A stretch of 62,500 bases of DNA from contig CM022668.1 of the NCBI GenBank assembly GCA_012295275.1, forward strand, positions 6,720,029-6,782,528, given 5' to 3'. Under the pieces are notes generated by a model that was not told the DNA's origin, did not search any database, and saw only the letters and a list, made by a program, of their open reading frames with translations. Position numbers and translations under genes: made by a program. Below, piece after piece: positions 1 to 17,229 of the stretch. The stretch is from Chrysomallon squamiferum (taxonomy: Eukaryota; Mollusca; Gastropoda; Neomphalida; Peltospiridae). Position 1 is the stretch's first letter. Each line of letters starts with the position of its first letter.

Positions 1-1580
1 CTGAGAATGTCGTGATGTAGTAAAGTTTTAACAAAATAAAATCACAATTTGGTTTAATTTTAATAGTGAAACGTAATTAGAAAATGTATTTATTTATTAT
101 CTATAATAACATTTTTCACTTAGTTTTACGAAATGCACAGTAACTCGATAATACATTCATATATTGTTATAAGATACTTGTTAATTTACTTTTGATAACG
201 AAAAGTAGTTAAAAATGTATTTATTTATAATATCCAAAATTTAGTTTTAATAATGAACAACATAGTTTCACAATTTGCTATGTATATTAGAAAGGTTATT
301 CAGTCCATTCTAATAGTTAACAATAGTTTGACAATTTTTTATCTGTTGTTATGTAGGTTTTAAGAATGTTGCTGGTTCAATTTAATAGTGACAAATGGTT
401 AAAGAATTTATTTATTTATAATGATGTTATTTTTAATAACAAACAGAAACAGTTCAACAATTTGCTATGTGTATTATGAGATAGTTATTCATTCAACTAA
501 CAGTTTGGTAATTTATTTATTATGTATAAAATTATTTGTTTGTTTAATTTTTACCAAAATAACAATGGTAGTTTTACAATTTATTTATTATGTTTAGGAT
601 ATTTGTTTGTTTAATTTTTACCAAAATAACAATAGTATTTGATAATGTATTTGTCATTTATAATATTATGTATAAGATACTTGTTTGTTTAATGTTTGCA
701 AAATTAACAATAGCAGTTTGACAATTTATTTATTATGTATAATATTATGTATAAGATACTTGTTTGTTTAATCTTTTTTCAAAATTAACACTAATAGTTT
801 GAAAATGTATTTGTTATTTATGTTTAATGTTTAGAAAATTAACAATAGCAGTTTGATAATTTATTTATTTTGTATAAGATTATTTGTTTGTTTAATTTTT
901 ACCAAAATAACAATGGTAGTTTTACAATTTATTTATTATGTTATAAGATAGTTGTTTGTTTAATTTTTACTAAAATAACAATAGTAGTTTTACAATTTAT
1001 TTATGTATAACATATTTGTTTGTTTAATTTGTTTGCAAAATTAACAATAGTAGTTTGAAAATGTATTTGTTATCTATAAGATAGTTGTTTAATGTTTGCA
1101 AAATTAACAATAGCAGTTTGACAATTTATTTATTATGTATAACATACTTGTTTGTTTAATCTTTTTATAAAATTAACAATACTAGTTTGAAAATGTATTT
1201 TTTATTTCTGTTTAATGTTTAGAAAATTAACAATAGCAGTTTGATAATTTATTTTTTATGTATATTATGTATAAGATACTTGTTTGTTTAATCTTTTTAC
1301 AAAATTAACAATACTAGTTTGAAAATGTATTTGTTATTTATAAGATAGTTGCTTAATGTTTAGAAAATTAACAATAGCAGTTTGACAGTTTATTATGGGT
1401 CAGATAGCTGTTTGTTTAATATTCGAAAAATTAACAATGTCAGTTTGACAATTTATCTATTATATATAACATATTTGTTTAATGTTTACAAAATTAACAA
1501 TAGAAGTTTGACAATTTATTATATATGAGATATTTGTGTGTTTATATTGTTTACAAATTCGTCTGACAGCTTATTTATTT
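1..1580. repeat. AT-rich tandem repeat, unit ~65-75 bp
   Basis: A degenerate unit recurs about twenty times. Each has a 'TTGTTTGTTTAAT' box, then 'AAAATTAACAATAGCAG' or a variant, then 'TTTGACAATTTATTTATTATG' and 'TATAAGATA'. Spacing varies from roughly 55 to 75 bases. No open frame persists and no gene is visible here. The array runs off the left edge of the window. Confidence 0.85.
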
Positions 1581-1891
1581 GTACGAGAGAATGGCTAAAA
1601 ATAAGTAGTTAATAAAAAAATGTACATTTTCTATATCCATCTCTTATTTATTTATTATTATTATTATTATATAAACATTTTTCTTGTGTTTTATTTGTTT
1701 TCTGCCATGATTCGATTTGGAAAAGAGATAATTCTATGTTATTTTAATAGTGAGAACAGCAGCAACAACAACAACAATAACAATGAGAAAGACAGCAAAT
1801 ATAATATAAACAACAATAATAATAACAATAAAAAATAAAATAAAATAAAATAAAATAAAATAAATAAATATTATTAATGTTGTTGTTACAG

Positions 1892-1952
<61 letters not shown>

Positions 1953-2104
1953 TTATTATAAATCATTACTAATAATTATTTTCAGTTTCGTATCAAGTTG
2001 TTACAAAGATAGCCACAGGCAGATTCGTTGTTATGTACGTATCATTATATTCAAAGGAGATTATGAAATAATAGTACATATGTCATATTAAAACACAAAC
2101 ACCT
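1581..2104. other. Non-coding AT-rich stretch downstream of gene A
   Basis: Contains a short AAATA-type run near 1830-1865 and a (TTA)n microsatellite at about 1893-1951. It lies beyond the 3' end of the minus-strand gene A. Nothing coding is supported. Confidence 0.7.
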
Positions 2105-2110
2105 TTTATT
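2105..2110 (-). promoter_or_regulatory. Candidate polyadenylation signal of gene A
   Basis: AATAAA on the minus strand, about 80 nt past the stop codon of the gene A membrane exon. This is a plausible spacing for a short 3' UTR. Such hexamers are common in AT-rich DNA, so this is only a candidate. Confidence 0.4.
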
Positions 2111-2187
2111 TAAGTTCATCTCTTTATCTTTCCACTGCAATCACTGCACTGTTTGAAGCGTTGGCTATGAAAGTGCTTAACAATCGC

Positions 2188-7081
<4,894 letters not shown>

Positions 7082-7169
7082 TCCTTCGCCAGCAAAGTTT
7101 CTCCTGTTATCTTAATTATTTCTTTAACAAATTATCTAAAATTTATAATGTTTGATCTTTAAATCACCG

Positions 7170-7218
7170 CCTTTTTATACCGCCAAAAATAACGTCAAAC
7201 TATTTGTACGTGACGTCA
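7170..7218. promoter_or_regulatory. Divergent promoter module: TATA box (minus) and CRE
   Basis: Minus-strand TATAAAAAGG (plus 7170-7179) and a perfect palindromic cAMP-response element TGACGTCA (7211-7218), with TGACGTTA on the minus strand between them. The same arrangement occurs at 43233-43283 and, inverted, at 16608-16658. On the minus side lies the gene A first exon. On the plus side a conserved segment ends in the splice donor TATATT|GTAAGT at about 7301, probably a non-coding first exon. Confidence 0.6.
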
Positions 7219-9395
<2,177 letters not shown>

Positions 9396-9414
9396 CATTG
9401 AAACATATATATAG

Positions 9415-9705
9415 ATATATTCATTTATTTTCTCTTAATCGTGTACATATTTTTTATTACTTATTTTTACATTTATATTTTTCTGATTAATTATTTTTGT
9501 TCATGAATGACGGAATGAATTAATGAACGAATGAACTAACGAATAAAAGGATGTTCAGTTTTTTAAACTCATCAAGACAAATTAATATTAAAGCTTTTAC
9601 AGGTTTACTGTTGGAGCAAAATAAAATATCTCCTAACTGCGTTTAGGCTACTGATATTTTCTGCATGAACGTGATCTTTGATATTTACTTTTAGACACAG
9701 CAATT
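9415..9705 (+). repeat. Repeated intronic segment S, copy 1
   Basis: A ~290 bp segment with landmarks GTTCATGAATGACGGAATG, AATATTAAAGCTTTTACAGG and GTTTAGGCTACTGATATTT. Other copies: 15045-15335 (+), and minus-oriented near 22645-22925, 28105-28345, 31740-32020, 45380-45675. The others sit in the intron after a signal-peptide exon. No coding potential seen. Confidence 0.8.
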
Positions 9706-9918
9706 GCTGAATATATGAATATATATAATTGTTTTTAATTAGATGACGATAATAGCTCTTTGCTTTTTAGACTAAAACCGGAAACTTGTTGTACGTTTTT
9801 TATTTTAAAATAAATAAATAAAATTATAACTATTCTTTTTTATATTCATATATGCATAAGTAATTATATATAACCGAATATATATTATACACAAGTTAAG
9901 AAACAAATTTAAAAAATC

Positions 9919-9957
<39 letters not shown>

Positions 9958-10269
9958 GATGATGGTGATGGTAATAATTCCAATAGTTGAAGCAGTAGCT
10001 GTAGTAGTAGTAATTGTACTACTAGTAGTAGTTATTAAATATGTACAACAATTTTAAAAATAATGTTGAGATAACTATAATTCAAAATTTTCAGTTTTTC
10101 TTGTACAATGTATTTGCAATTGATTCAATAAAAATTACTGCTTTGAATGTTTTTCCGTTATTATTATTGTTTCATGTAGATGAACTTGAGATACAACTCA
10201 GTAATGTTAGCATGGATAGAGAAATTATCACGATTCTGACTAGGATGAGCCCACTTCATAGTCATCAAC
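9706..10269 (-). other. 3' flank of gene D, no gene seen
   Basis: AT-rich, with (TTA)n near 9920-9956. It is the inverted equivalent of sequence downstream of genes B and C (about 39150-39830 and 51480-51850). A small plus-strand open frame here has no family features. Confidence 0.6.
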
Positions 10270-11280
10270 GTTAACTAAATGTTTTTTAAATAGATCTGGT
10301 TTCTTAAATAGATCTTATTCTATAGACACTCTTTCTGCAATCTATTATGTCTCAATGAGTCTTATTTCTTTAATAGATTCGTTGTTTGAAGATTCCGTAT
10401 CTTTAATAGTCCTGTTTTCTTTTTAATAGATTATCTGCTTCTGTTTCCTTAATATATTCTCTGTCTTTAATAGTCGCTGTTTCTTAAATATAATCTCACT
10501 TGTTAATATATCCTGTCTTCTTTAACAGATTTTATTTATTTATTAGACCATTTATTTTACAGAGCCTGTTTGTTTAATATATTTTCTTTAATAGACCATC
10601 TTTCTGCAATAGATTCTTTGATAGATCCTCTCTTTAATGGATTTCTCTTTAAAGAACTTATTTCTTTAATATATTTATTTATAAAAGAACCTGTTTCTTT
10701 AATAGATTTCTTTCTTTATTAAAATCTGTTTATTTAAGAGATGTCTTTTTCTATAACAGATTCCTTTTCTTTATTCAATAAATTCTCTCTTTTTCTTTTT
10801 TAATAGTGCCAGTTTCTGTAACAGATTTTCTTTTTTAATAGACCATGTTTCTTTAATATATTCTTTTTAATAGATTATTTCTTTGACAAATAATATCTTT
10901 TTAATAGATTCTGTTTGTTTAATATATCCCCTTTCATTAAGATTCTGTTTCATGAACAAATTCTGTTTCTATAATATATTATCTTTCTTTGGTGGACCCC
11001 TTTCTATAACAGATACAGGTTCTTTAAAGAACAGATTTCTTTAACAGATTCTGTATGTTCAAAGAACCCATTTCTCTCGATTCCGTTTCTTTAAAGAACC
11101 CATTTCTTTAATAAATTCTGTATTTTTAAAGAAACCATTTGTTTAATAAATTCTGTTTGCTTAAAGATATAATTTCTTTAATAGATTGTGTATCTTTAAT
11201 AAACCTTGTTTCTTTAATACATTATCTTTCCTCACCCTGTTTCTTTAACACATTTAAATAATCCTCTTTCTTATTTGATT
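10270..11280 (-). repeat. Degenerate ~18-25 bp minisatellite downstream of gene D
   Basis: On the minus strand a motif like CTATTAAAGAAACAGAATC repeats dozens of times with much variation. The same repeat follows the tail exon in every B/C-type copy (17230-18045 minus, 38400-39150 plus, 50335-51480 plus), so it is an ancestral 3' feature, possibly part of the 3' UTR. Confidence 0.85.
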
Positions 11281-11335
11281 AAAAAGCTGGATTATCACGT
11301 CCTGCTTTGATGATGCAAAAGCTTTTCCTTGTTTC
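11254..11335 (-). pseudogene. Gene D cytoplasmic tail exon, frame shifted
   Basis: Acceptor TTCTGAAG, phase 2 entry. It reads KQGKAFASSK, then CAGGACGTGATAATCCAGC in a frame that gives QDVIIQLFN... with a stop at 11256-11254. Copies B and C read ...RDNPVF or ...QDNPAF then stop. A deletion of about 40 bases, not a multiple of three, removed the middle of the tail and changed the frame. Confidence 0.75.
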
Positions 11336-11458
11336 CTTCAGAACACAAGAATATATTCGTTAACAGAGAGACACTTATGCAAATATATAAAAGTATGCAG
11401 TAATATAGAAAAAGATTTAAAGAAAAAGTTTTTAAAACGTTCTTATTATTCTTGTAAC

Positions 11459-11492
<34 letters not shown>

Positions 11493-11524
11493 GTTGTTGT
11501 TGTTGTTGTTGTTGTTGTTATAAC

Positions 11525-11612
11525 CTCTGTTTTATAATGTAATACGAAACTCCAGCCCCGATCAGCAGCAACAAAACCACTGTTATTGGAACTACGACTT
11601 CAAGGCTGCTTT
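11525..11612 (-). CDS. Gene D transmembrane exon
   Basis: 88 nt, phase 1 to 2; acceptor TTTTAAG, donor AGAG|GTTATA. It encodes SSLEVVVPITVVLLLLIGAG, VSYYIIKQR: one hydrophobic helix followed by a basic stop-transfer. Equivalent to 38000-38087 and 49956-50043. Confidence 0.85.
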
Positions 11613-12099
11613 CTTAAAAGAACAAAAGTTGAAAATAAAAAGAAAGATACAATAATTTGTTTTTATAGTTGACAGTTGCGATATGAAAAAAAATCTACTT
11701 GCGAAAATACTAAATACTAGCTGATGATTACGATGATGTTGATGATTATAAGAACAGCAAGAGAACAGTTGTAGTAATCTGAAGAATGATGATATATAAC
11801 ACAAATACTTCTCCTGCTACTACTGTGTTGTTGTAACTGATAATTTCATTGGTTATTTTAGATTACTTTGCTGGTAATTATCGATAACAAACCACTTCTG
11901 GCTTTCCTTTTTCCGATAAACAATAACCAGGAAAGTAAGGACAAACAACAACAAACAACATATTACTACTAACAAAAATAACTATAGCAGAAATACCCGC
12001 AGCAGCAGCAACAAAAACAACAATAACAGTAATAAGAATAACAACATCAACAATAACAGCAACTACAATAATGATAATGACCATGGCTACTGGAAAAAC

Positions 12100-12288
12100 C
12101 TGTACATGATCCCATGTGACATATTTCTGTTCTGTTCTTCATTTCTGTGCCTGTGCATTCTTCCACTCCGTCCTCCGCGACAGGTTGATCACACAGCCGT
12201 CTCTCTGTTATAACATTGATGCCTTCTCCACAAGTGACTGTACACCTTGACGACTGTCTTTCCCAACTACCCCATGCACCACCAGAAA
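12100..12288 (-). CDS. Gene D TSP1 domain 3 (X/Y* hybrid)
   Basis: Phase 1-1; acceptor ATTAG. It reads SGGAWGSWERQSSRC, TVTCGEG, CDQPVAEDG, CTGTEMKNRTEIC, HMGSCTG. It starts as an X-type exon but ends like the last Y-type exon of genes B and C (MGSC plus following Ser-rich codons). Two donors are possible: ACAG|GTTTTT at 12100, or CCA|GTAGCC at 12091, which aligns with the donor used in B and C. Both keep phase. Confidence 0.85.
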
Positions 12289-12290
12289 CT

Positions 12291-12292
12291 AA

Positions 12293-12343
<51 letters not shown>

Positions 12344-12348
12344 ACAAA

Positions 12349-12407
<59 letters not shown>

Positions 12408-12412
12408 ATATT
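12291..12412. repeat. (AATA)n microsatellite
   Basis: About thirty AATA units directly upstream, on the minus strand, of the gene D third TSP1 exon. On that strand it is a pyrimidine-rich (TATT)n run next to the acceptor. The same arrangement occurs before X exons at 36760-36853 and 48250-48280. Confidence 0.95.
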
Positions 12413-12554
12413 ATTACTATTTAATAATAAACATAGAAATAAAATATTTAAATAATTAAGTAAGATACGACTTTAGCGAAGCGGAAAGGGAATTATCACT
12501 TGACATACTTGATTTAACTTACGAGATGATATAAAAATAAAATGAATAAATAAA

Positions 12555-12880
12555 ATATCAGGTGTCCCTAGACATAAATTGGCATAAAAAGATTCATTTA
12601 TCCAACTCATGTTCTTCTGGCATCCTCCACATCCTGGAACATATACAGTGCTGGTACTTTATCGATAATAAGAAAGAAAACACACAGACGTAAAGTTCAT
12701 GGCTTATTCTTTCCATTAGAAACAAGAGGTGTTTTATATACAGCATCCCTCAGACAGGATAGTACATTCCACGTCTACACCAGTTGCTGAACACTTGAGA
12801 AATCGATTTTTGAGTTCATCGAGGACATTGTATCTCTGAGCTATGGCTCGTCCTTTTACTGCTATTACTATTATTACTAC
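12555..12880 (-). repeat. Conserved intronic block K, inverted copy
   Basis: A ~330 bp sequence in the intron after the Z-type TSP1 exon, with landmarks AAAGGACGAGCCATAGCTCA, TATTATCGATAAAGTACC and GGATGTGGAGGATGCCAGAA. Other copies: 27610-27960, 34860-35210, 47745-48095 (all plus). No long conserved frame. Its end resembles the sequence that follows each X/Y exon (GGATAAATGGATT). Confidence 0.8.
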
Positions 12881-12924
12881 TACTACTACTACTACTAATA
12901 TATTAACAACAACAACGACGGTCA

Positions 12925-12955
<31 letters not shown>

Positions 12956-13072
12956 AAGAAATTATTAGTAGTAGTAGTAGTAGTTCTAGTATTACGCAGA
13001 TGATAATGATGAGAAGAAGAACAAGAAGAAGGAAAAGAAAAATCATAATGATGATGATCGTGATGATGATAC

Positions 13073-13258
13073 ATGCACACGTGCCCATCTCACATATCTC
13101 TGTTCTGTTCTTCACTTCTGTGCCACGACAAGTTCTCAGTCTCTTCTCCGGCACGGGTCGGCTACACAGCCTTTTCTCCGTTATAAAAGAGGTGCCTCTT
13201 CCACATCAGACAGTGCACAAACTCGACAGAGTTTCCCAGCTATTCCATTCACCAGAAA
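13073..13258 (-). pseudogene. Gene D TSP1 domain 2 (type Z) with premature stop
   Basis: 186 nt, phase 1-1. It reads SGEWNSWETLSSLCTV, stop, CGRGTSFITEKRLC, SRPVPEKRLRTC, NRTEICEMGTCA. The stop TGA (plus 13206-13208) replaces the serine TCA of the CTVSCG motif in copies 27250, 34480 and 47407. The last base before the donor is T instead of G (CAT|GTATC), which would weaken splicing. Confidence 0.9.
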
Positions 13259-13314
13259 CTAAATAAATAAGTAAATAAAATACTAAGAGATATAAATATA
13301 ATATATCCAGATAC

Positions 13315-13430
13315 TAAACTGTTATGTAGGTACTGTACTCGTATATTTCTAAACACTGTTTTTGTATATCTCTAAACATTGTTCTTGTATATTTCTAGAC
13401 ACTGTTCTTGTATATCTCAAGAAATTGTTC
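13315..13430 (-). repeat. Short remnant of the ~25 bp intronic minisatellite
   Basis: A few copies of a unit that on the minus strand reads GATATACAAGAACAGTGTCT. It lies upstream of the gene D Z-type exon, the position occupied by longer arrays in gene B. Confidence 0.8.
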
Positions 13431-13938
13431 AATTAAATAATGAAACGCTGGACAATAATAATTGAATATTAGTTAAGTAACTAATGAAAGTCAGGACAAA
13501 CGATACGATGACAATTTAGTGTTAGTTAAATAACGAAAGAAAGAAGGAAAAATGATAAATTAACAATTTAATAATGATGCAATAATATTATGTGCATTAA
13601 ATAATACATTAAATTCTGGACAAATGTTACGACAAAAAAATTATTTAATTAATAATTTACTGTTAATTAACAGGACAAATGATACAATAACAGTATCATG
13701 GTAATTAAATGATGAACAAATACAATGACAAAAAAAAAAAAAAAAAAGACTAAAAAAACAACAAAAAAGAACAACAGGAAAGAGTTTCGTGTTGGTTAAA
13801 TAATCAGTGAAAACTAGGACAAGATAATACAAGAACCAATTGAGAGTGAATGAGAGCCAGGACTAATGATACATTAACAATTAAGAGATGACGTAAACTG
13901 CTGACGATTGACGGTTGATTTGATAATAAATTACGTAC

Positions 13939-14130
13939 TTGGACAAGGCGGTAAATCACATGGGAGACCTGCCTCCACCGTTGTGTCGTCACCAGGGCAG
14001 GGCAACCCGCCCTCGTCGGGTGCTGGATTGTCGCAACTTCTGAGGTAAAATCTGGCGTGTGCATCCTTACCGCAGGTCATCGCACACTTCGTTGAACCGA
14101 TTTTCACCCAGTCACCCCAATTAACATTTA
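13939..14130 (-). CDS. Gene D TSP1 domain 1
   Basis: 192 nt, phase 1-1; acceptor TTGTTCAG, donor CCAA|GTACGT. It reads NVNWGDWVKIGSTKC, AMTCGKDAHARFY, CDNPAPDEGGLPC, LPCDLPPCPS. WxxW and CxxTCG motifs present. Nearly identical to 46494-46685 in gene C. Confidence 0.92.
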
Positions 14131-14169
14131 CTGAACAATGACAGAAAACAAAAAAAAAACTGTAAAAAT

Positions 14170-14172
<3 letters not shown>

Positions 14173-14266
<94 letters not shown>
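14173..14266. repeat. (GA)n microsatellite before the gene D first TSP1 exon
   Basis: About 47 GA units; on the gene strand it is a (CT)n tract close upstream of the acceptor. (CT)n tracts stand at the same place in genes B (25851-25865, 32791-32868) and C (46331-46455). Confidence 0.95.
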
Positions 14267-14267
<1 letters not shown>

Positions 14268-14402
14268 AATGATTCAGAATGACTACTGAATCTATGATCT
14301 AATTCACATTTTTTACAGGTACACTAATTTTATATGATACTTACATTAGGATGATACTTAATTATTATTATTATTCTTATTCATTACTGCTTCATATGGT
14401 AC

Positions 14403-14817
14403 ATGTCGTAAATGTAATAAGCTTGTTCTGCATAGCCACGTTGACTACACGCACATCTCGCTTATGTTTTTCCATGGTTTCATTCTTTAATTCAATGGAC
14501 ATCATCCGCTTCTTCTTCTCAGCATGTCCTTTGCAATCACTTTCTTAGGATCAATGGAAATTTGGCAAAAGAACTGTATAAAACGTGATCACAACAGAAC
14601 AAAGATGCTTCCAGTGAAGCAAACGAGAAAGGAGGGGAATGTTGGGCGGATGATGTGTTTTTCGTTGCGCCAAGTAACGGCAGCGTATTTGAAGCTCGCT
14701 CGTAACTCGGATTTTGGCTCGCAACGCAAATGAAAAAATTGACAGGGCGCCTGCTAGTAACTCGAAAAACTCGTAATTTATAGCACTCGTAACTCGAGGT
14801 AGTACTGTATATAAAAT
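14403..14817 (-). mobile_element. Truncated Tigger-like DNA transposon in gene D intron 1
   Basis: Minus-oriented. It starts at a terminal inverted repeat (CAGTAGTACCTCGAGTTACG next to TA) and keeps the segment encoding IDPKKVIAK and KKKRMMSIELKH-like residues, the N-terminal DNA-binding region of Tigger/pogo transposases. The far inverted repeat is missing. Its truncation point matches the copy at 45908-46208, so the two were copied together with their gene. Confidence 0.8.
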
Positions 14818-15044
14818 ATAAGAACTTTCTAAAAGTTTACATTTATGCACACACACACACCTACCTACACGCACACAGACACGTCTCATTATTATTATTT
14901 TGTATTGCTTCTTAATCACTTACGTAACAAACTGAATACAATCCATCAGTTTGATAAGATTCTGTGTTCAGTTTATTACACGACTTGTTATTAGTTGTTG
15001 CCTTTTTATACATATTTTCTAGATTTCATTTATTTATTCATTCA

Positions 15045-15335
15045 TTCATTCATTTATTTTCTCTTCATCGTGTACATATTTTTTATTACTTATTTTAACA
15101 TTTATAGTTTTCTGATGAATTATTTTTGTTCATGAATGACGGAATGAATTAATGAACGAATGAACCAACGAATAAAAGGATGTTCAGGTTTTTTAACACA
15201 TAAAGACAAATTAATATTAAAGCTTTTACAGGTTTAATGTTGGAGCAAAATAAAATTTCTGCTAACTGCGTTTAGGCTACTGATATTTCCTGCATGAACG
15301 TGACCTTTGATATTTATTTTTAGACACTGCACAGC
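15045..15335 (+). repeat. Repeated intronic segment S, copy 2
   Basis: Homologous to 9415-9705. Lies within gene D intron 1, between the Tigger-like element and the signal exon. Confidence 0.8.
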
Positions 15336-15628
15336 AACACAGAGAACCTATACATTTCGTTTATTATTATTATTATTATTATTATTACTGTTGTTGTTAT
15401 TATTGTTGTTTTTGTTATTGTTAGTAGTAGTAGTAGCAGTAGTAATAATAATAGTAGTGTAGTTGTTGTTGTTGTTGCTGTTGTTACTTTCTTAACAATA
15501 ATATTTGATTACGAAAGAGAACGTCTATGTTTATTTATTTATCTATTTGTTTATTTATTTATTTACTGTTTGTGTGTTTGTTTGTTTATTAACAGTAATA
15601 GCAAGAAAGTTAACTATAATAATAGTAC

Positions 15629-15701
15629 CTCCATATCTTGTCCGAAATTCACTAAAAATGAGTAGCAGCAAAAATGAAATGATTTCTTTGGATACAACCA
15701 T
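15629..15701 (-). CDS. Gene D signal-peptide exon
   Basis: ATG at 15701, preceded by acceptor CAG|ATAAAC. It encodes MVVSKEIISFLLLLIFSEF, then RTRYG, a charged start and hydrophobic core typical of a secretory signal. Donor GGAG|GTACTA, phase 1. A longer frame beginning in the upstream (CA)n repeat is an artefact. Homologues: 22214-22289 and 44993-45068. Confidence 0.85.
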
Positions 15702-15752
15702 GTTTATCTGAAAATAAATGCATATAGGCATTGTATTTATATATGTATGTAT

Positions 15753-15753
<1 letters not shown>

Positions 15754-15808
<55 letters not shown>

Positions 15809-15874
15809 GCATTTATATACATACTTTTATGTCTAGACTTTATATTCTATATTTCATTAATACTACTACTACTG

Positions 15875-15912
<38 letters not shown>
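15754..15912. repeat. (CA)n and (CTA)n microsatellites
   Basis: (CA)n at about 15754-15800 and (CTA)n at about 15857-15908, upstream of the gene D signal exon. They produce long HTHT/TTTT reading frames that are not genes. Confidence 0.9.
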
Positions 15913-15922
<10 letters not shown>

Positions 15923-16607
15923 GTACTACTACTAATAATAATAATAATAATAGGAATAATAAATAAATAAATAAATAAAGTCAAAAAGATAGAAAAATAA
16001 AATAATAATTTGTCGTAAATACCTTAAATATAACTGTATGGAAAAAGAATATACTTACGTTTTACAATTTAAAAATCAGTTTTAAATTATTAGTCAAACA
16101 GTCTGATCAAAATAATAATATTTCCAAATTTATACTACAGATTACTATTTTTCAACTTGAATCACTTCATTTAAGTTTCTGAAATAATAGACCATCCATT
16201 AAAAATGGCGGATGATCTTCTTGTTTTTTCCCTTTTTTTTGTTACGTCATGACGGGATCGTAAATTTTCATTTTCGTAATTAGCATATTTAGGTTAGATT
16301 GAGGTGCCGTAGTGTAGGAACTTAATAGAAATGTGTTCTTAATTTAAAACAATACTTTGAATAAAGTGAGCTTGCAATGAAATCGAATTCTGAACATAAG
16401 AAAATCCGGAGATTTCTATTCAATTCATCAAATAATATTAGCATTATTATTAGTAGTAATAATAATAATTAATTTATTTATATATTGATTGTTCTTCTTG
16501 TTGTTGTTATTTTAGTTTTTACTTACAATATATCTCTTATAATTATTTTCGTGTTTTCAAAAAACGCTCCAACACTCTCTGACACAGACTAATATTATTA
16601 GTTTGAA
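15820..16607 (-). repeat. Upstream block R, inverted copy 2
   Basis: Reverse complement of block R (compare 43284-44630). It carries GATCATCCGCCATT on the minus strand (ATGGCGG on plus near 16205) and GTTACGTCATGACGG near 16240. It links the 16.6k promoter module to the gene D signal exon, mirroring gene C. Confidence 0.8.
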
Positions 16608-16658
16608 TGACGTCACGTACATATACTGTTTGACGTTATTTTTGGCGGTATAAAAAGG
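16608..16658. promoter_or_regulatory. Divergent promoter module, inverted copy: CRE and TATA box (plus)
   Basis: TGACGTCA at 16608-16615, TGACGTTA at about 16631 and TATAAAAAGG at 16649-16658. The plus side leads to an ATG-bearing exon at 16747. The minus side leads through a conserved segment with donor TATATT|GTAAGT (about 16528) towards the gene D signal exon. Confidence 0.65.
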
Positions 16659-16746
16659 CGGTGATTTAAAAATCAAACATTATAAATTTTAGATAATTTG
16701 TTGAAGAAATAATTAAGATAACAGGAGAAACTTTGCTGGCGAAGGA

Positions 16747-16837
16747 ATGAAGACCCAAATTTTGGGTGCTCTGTGTAACATTCGCTACAAAGGTCATGTA
16801 TATTTGGATGTACTTGGCAAAGATGGCAGTTTCCAGG
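16747..16837 (+). CDS. Orphan A-type first exon
   Basis: ATG 89 nt past a TATA box; 30 codons plus one base, MKTQILGALCNIRYK, then GHVYLDVLGKDGSFQ, ending CAGG|GTTTTG in phase 1. Same as the first exon of A'. What follows is not an A-type TSP1 exon but the inverted 3' flank of a B/C-type gene, so it is cut off from its gene. No signal-peptide character. Confidence 0.45.
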
Positions 16838-16849
16838 GTTTTGTAATTA

Positions 16850-16853
16850 TCTT

Positions 16854-16894
<41 letters not shown>

Positions 16895-17229
16895 GATGAT
16901 GATGATGGTAATAATTCCAATAGTAGTAGCAGTAATAGTAGTAAGAGTAGTAGTAGTATACATTTTTTAAAAATAATATTGACATAACTATAATTCAAAA
17001 TTGTTAGTTTTTACTTGTACAATGTATTTGTAATTGATTCGATAAAAATTACTGCTTTGAACGTTTTTTACTTAATTTTATTATTTCATTTAGACAAACT
17101 GAGATATTACACTCTAATGTTAGCATGGTTGAGAAATTATCACGATGCTGACAAAGCAAAATTATCTTCTATACAATTTTGAAAATATGATTTGACTATT
17201 CATAGTCCACTTCATAATTATCATCGATA
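16850..17229. other. Inverted 3' flank sequence, no gene seen
   Basis: (TTA)n at about 16856-16894, then sequence shared with 9950-10270 and, inverted, with 39150-39480. It is the downstream flank of the minus-strand fragment at 18.05-18.94k. Confidence 0.6.

Larger units (their letters stand above)
11254..15701 (-). pseudogene. Gene D: signal peptide, 3 TSP1, TM, tail; broken copy
   Basis: Inverted, shortened relative of gene C. Exons: 15701-15629 (signal peptide), 14130-13939, 13258-13073 and 12288-12100 (TSP1), 11612-11525 (TM), 11335-11254 (tail). All phases match gene C. Lesions: TCA to TGA in the second TSP1 exon, and a deletion in the tail exon that puts the conserved DNPAF ending out of frame. 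The stop-bearing TSP1 exon is symmetric and could be skipped. The N-terminal domain exons of gene B are absent here, as in gene C. Its upstream carries the CRE/TATA promoter module at 16.6k, so it may still be transcribed. Confidence 0.7.
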
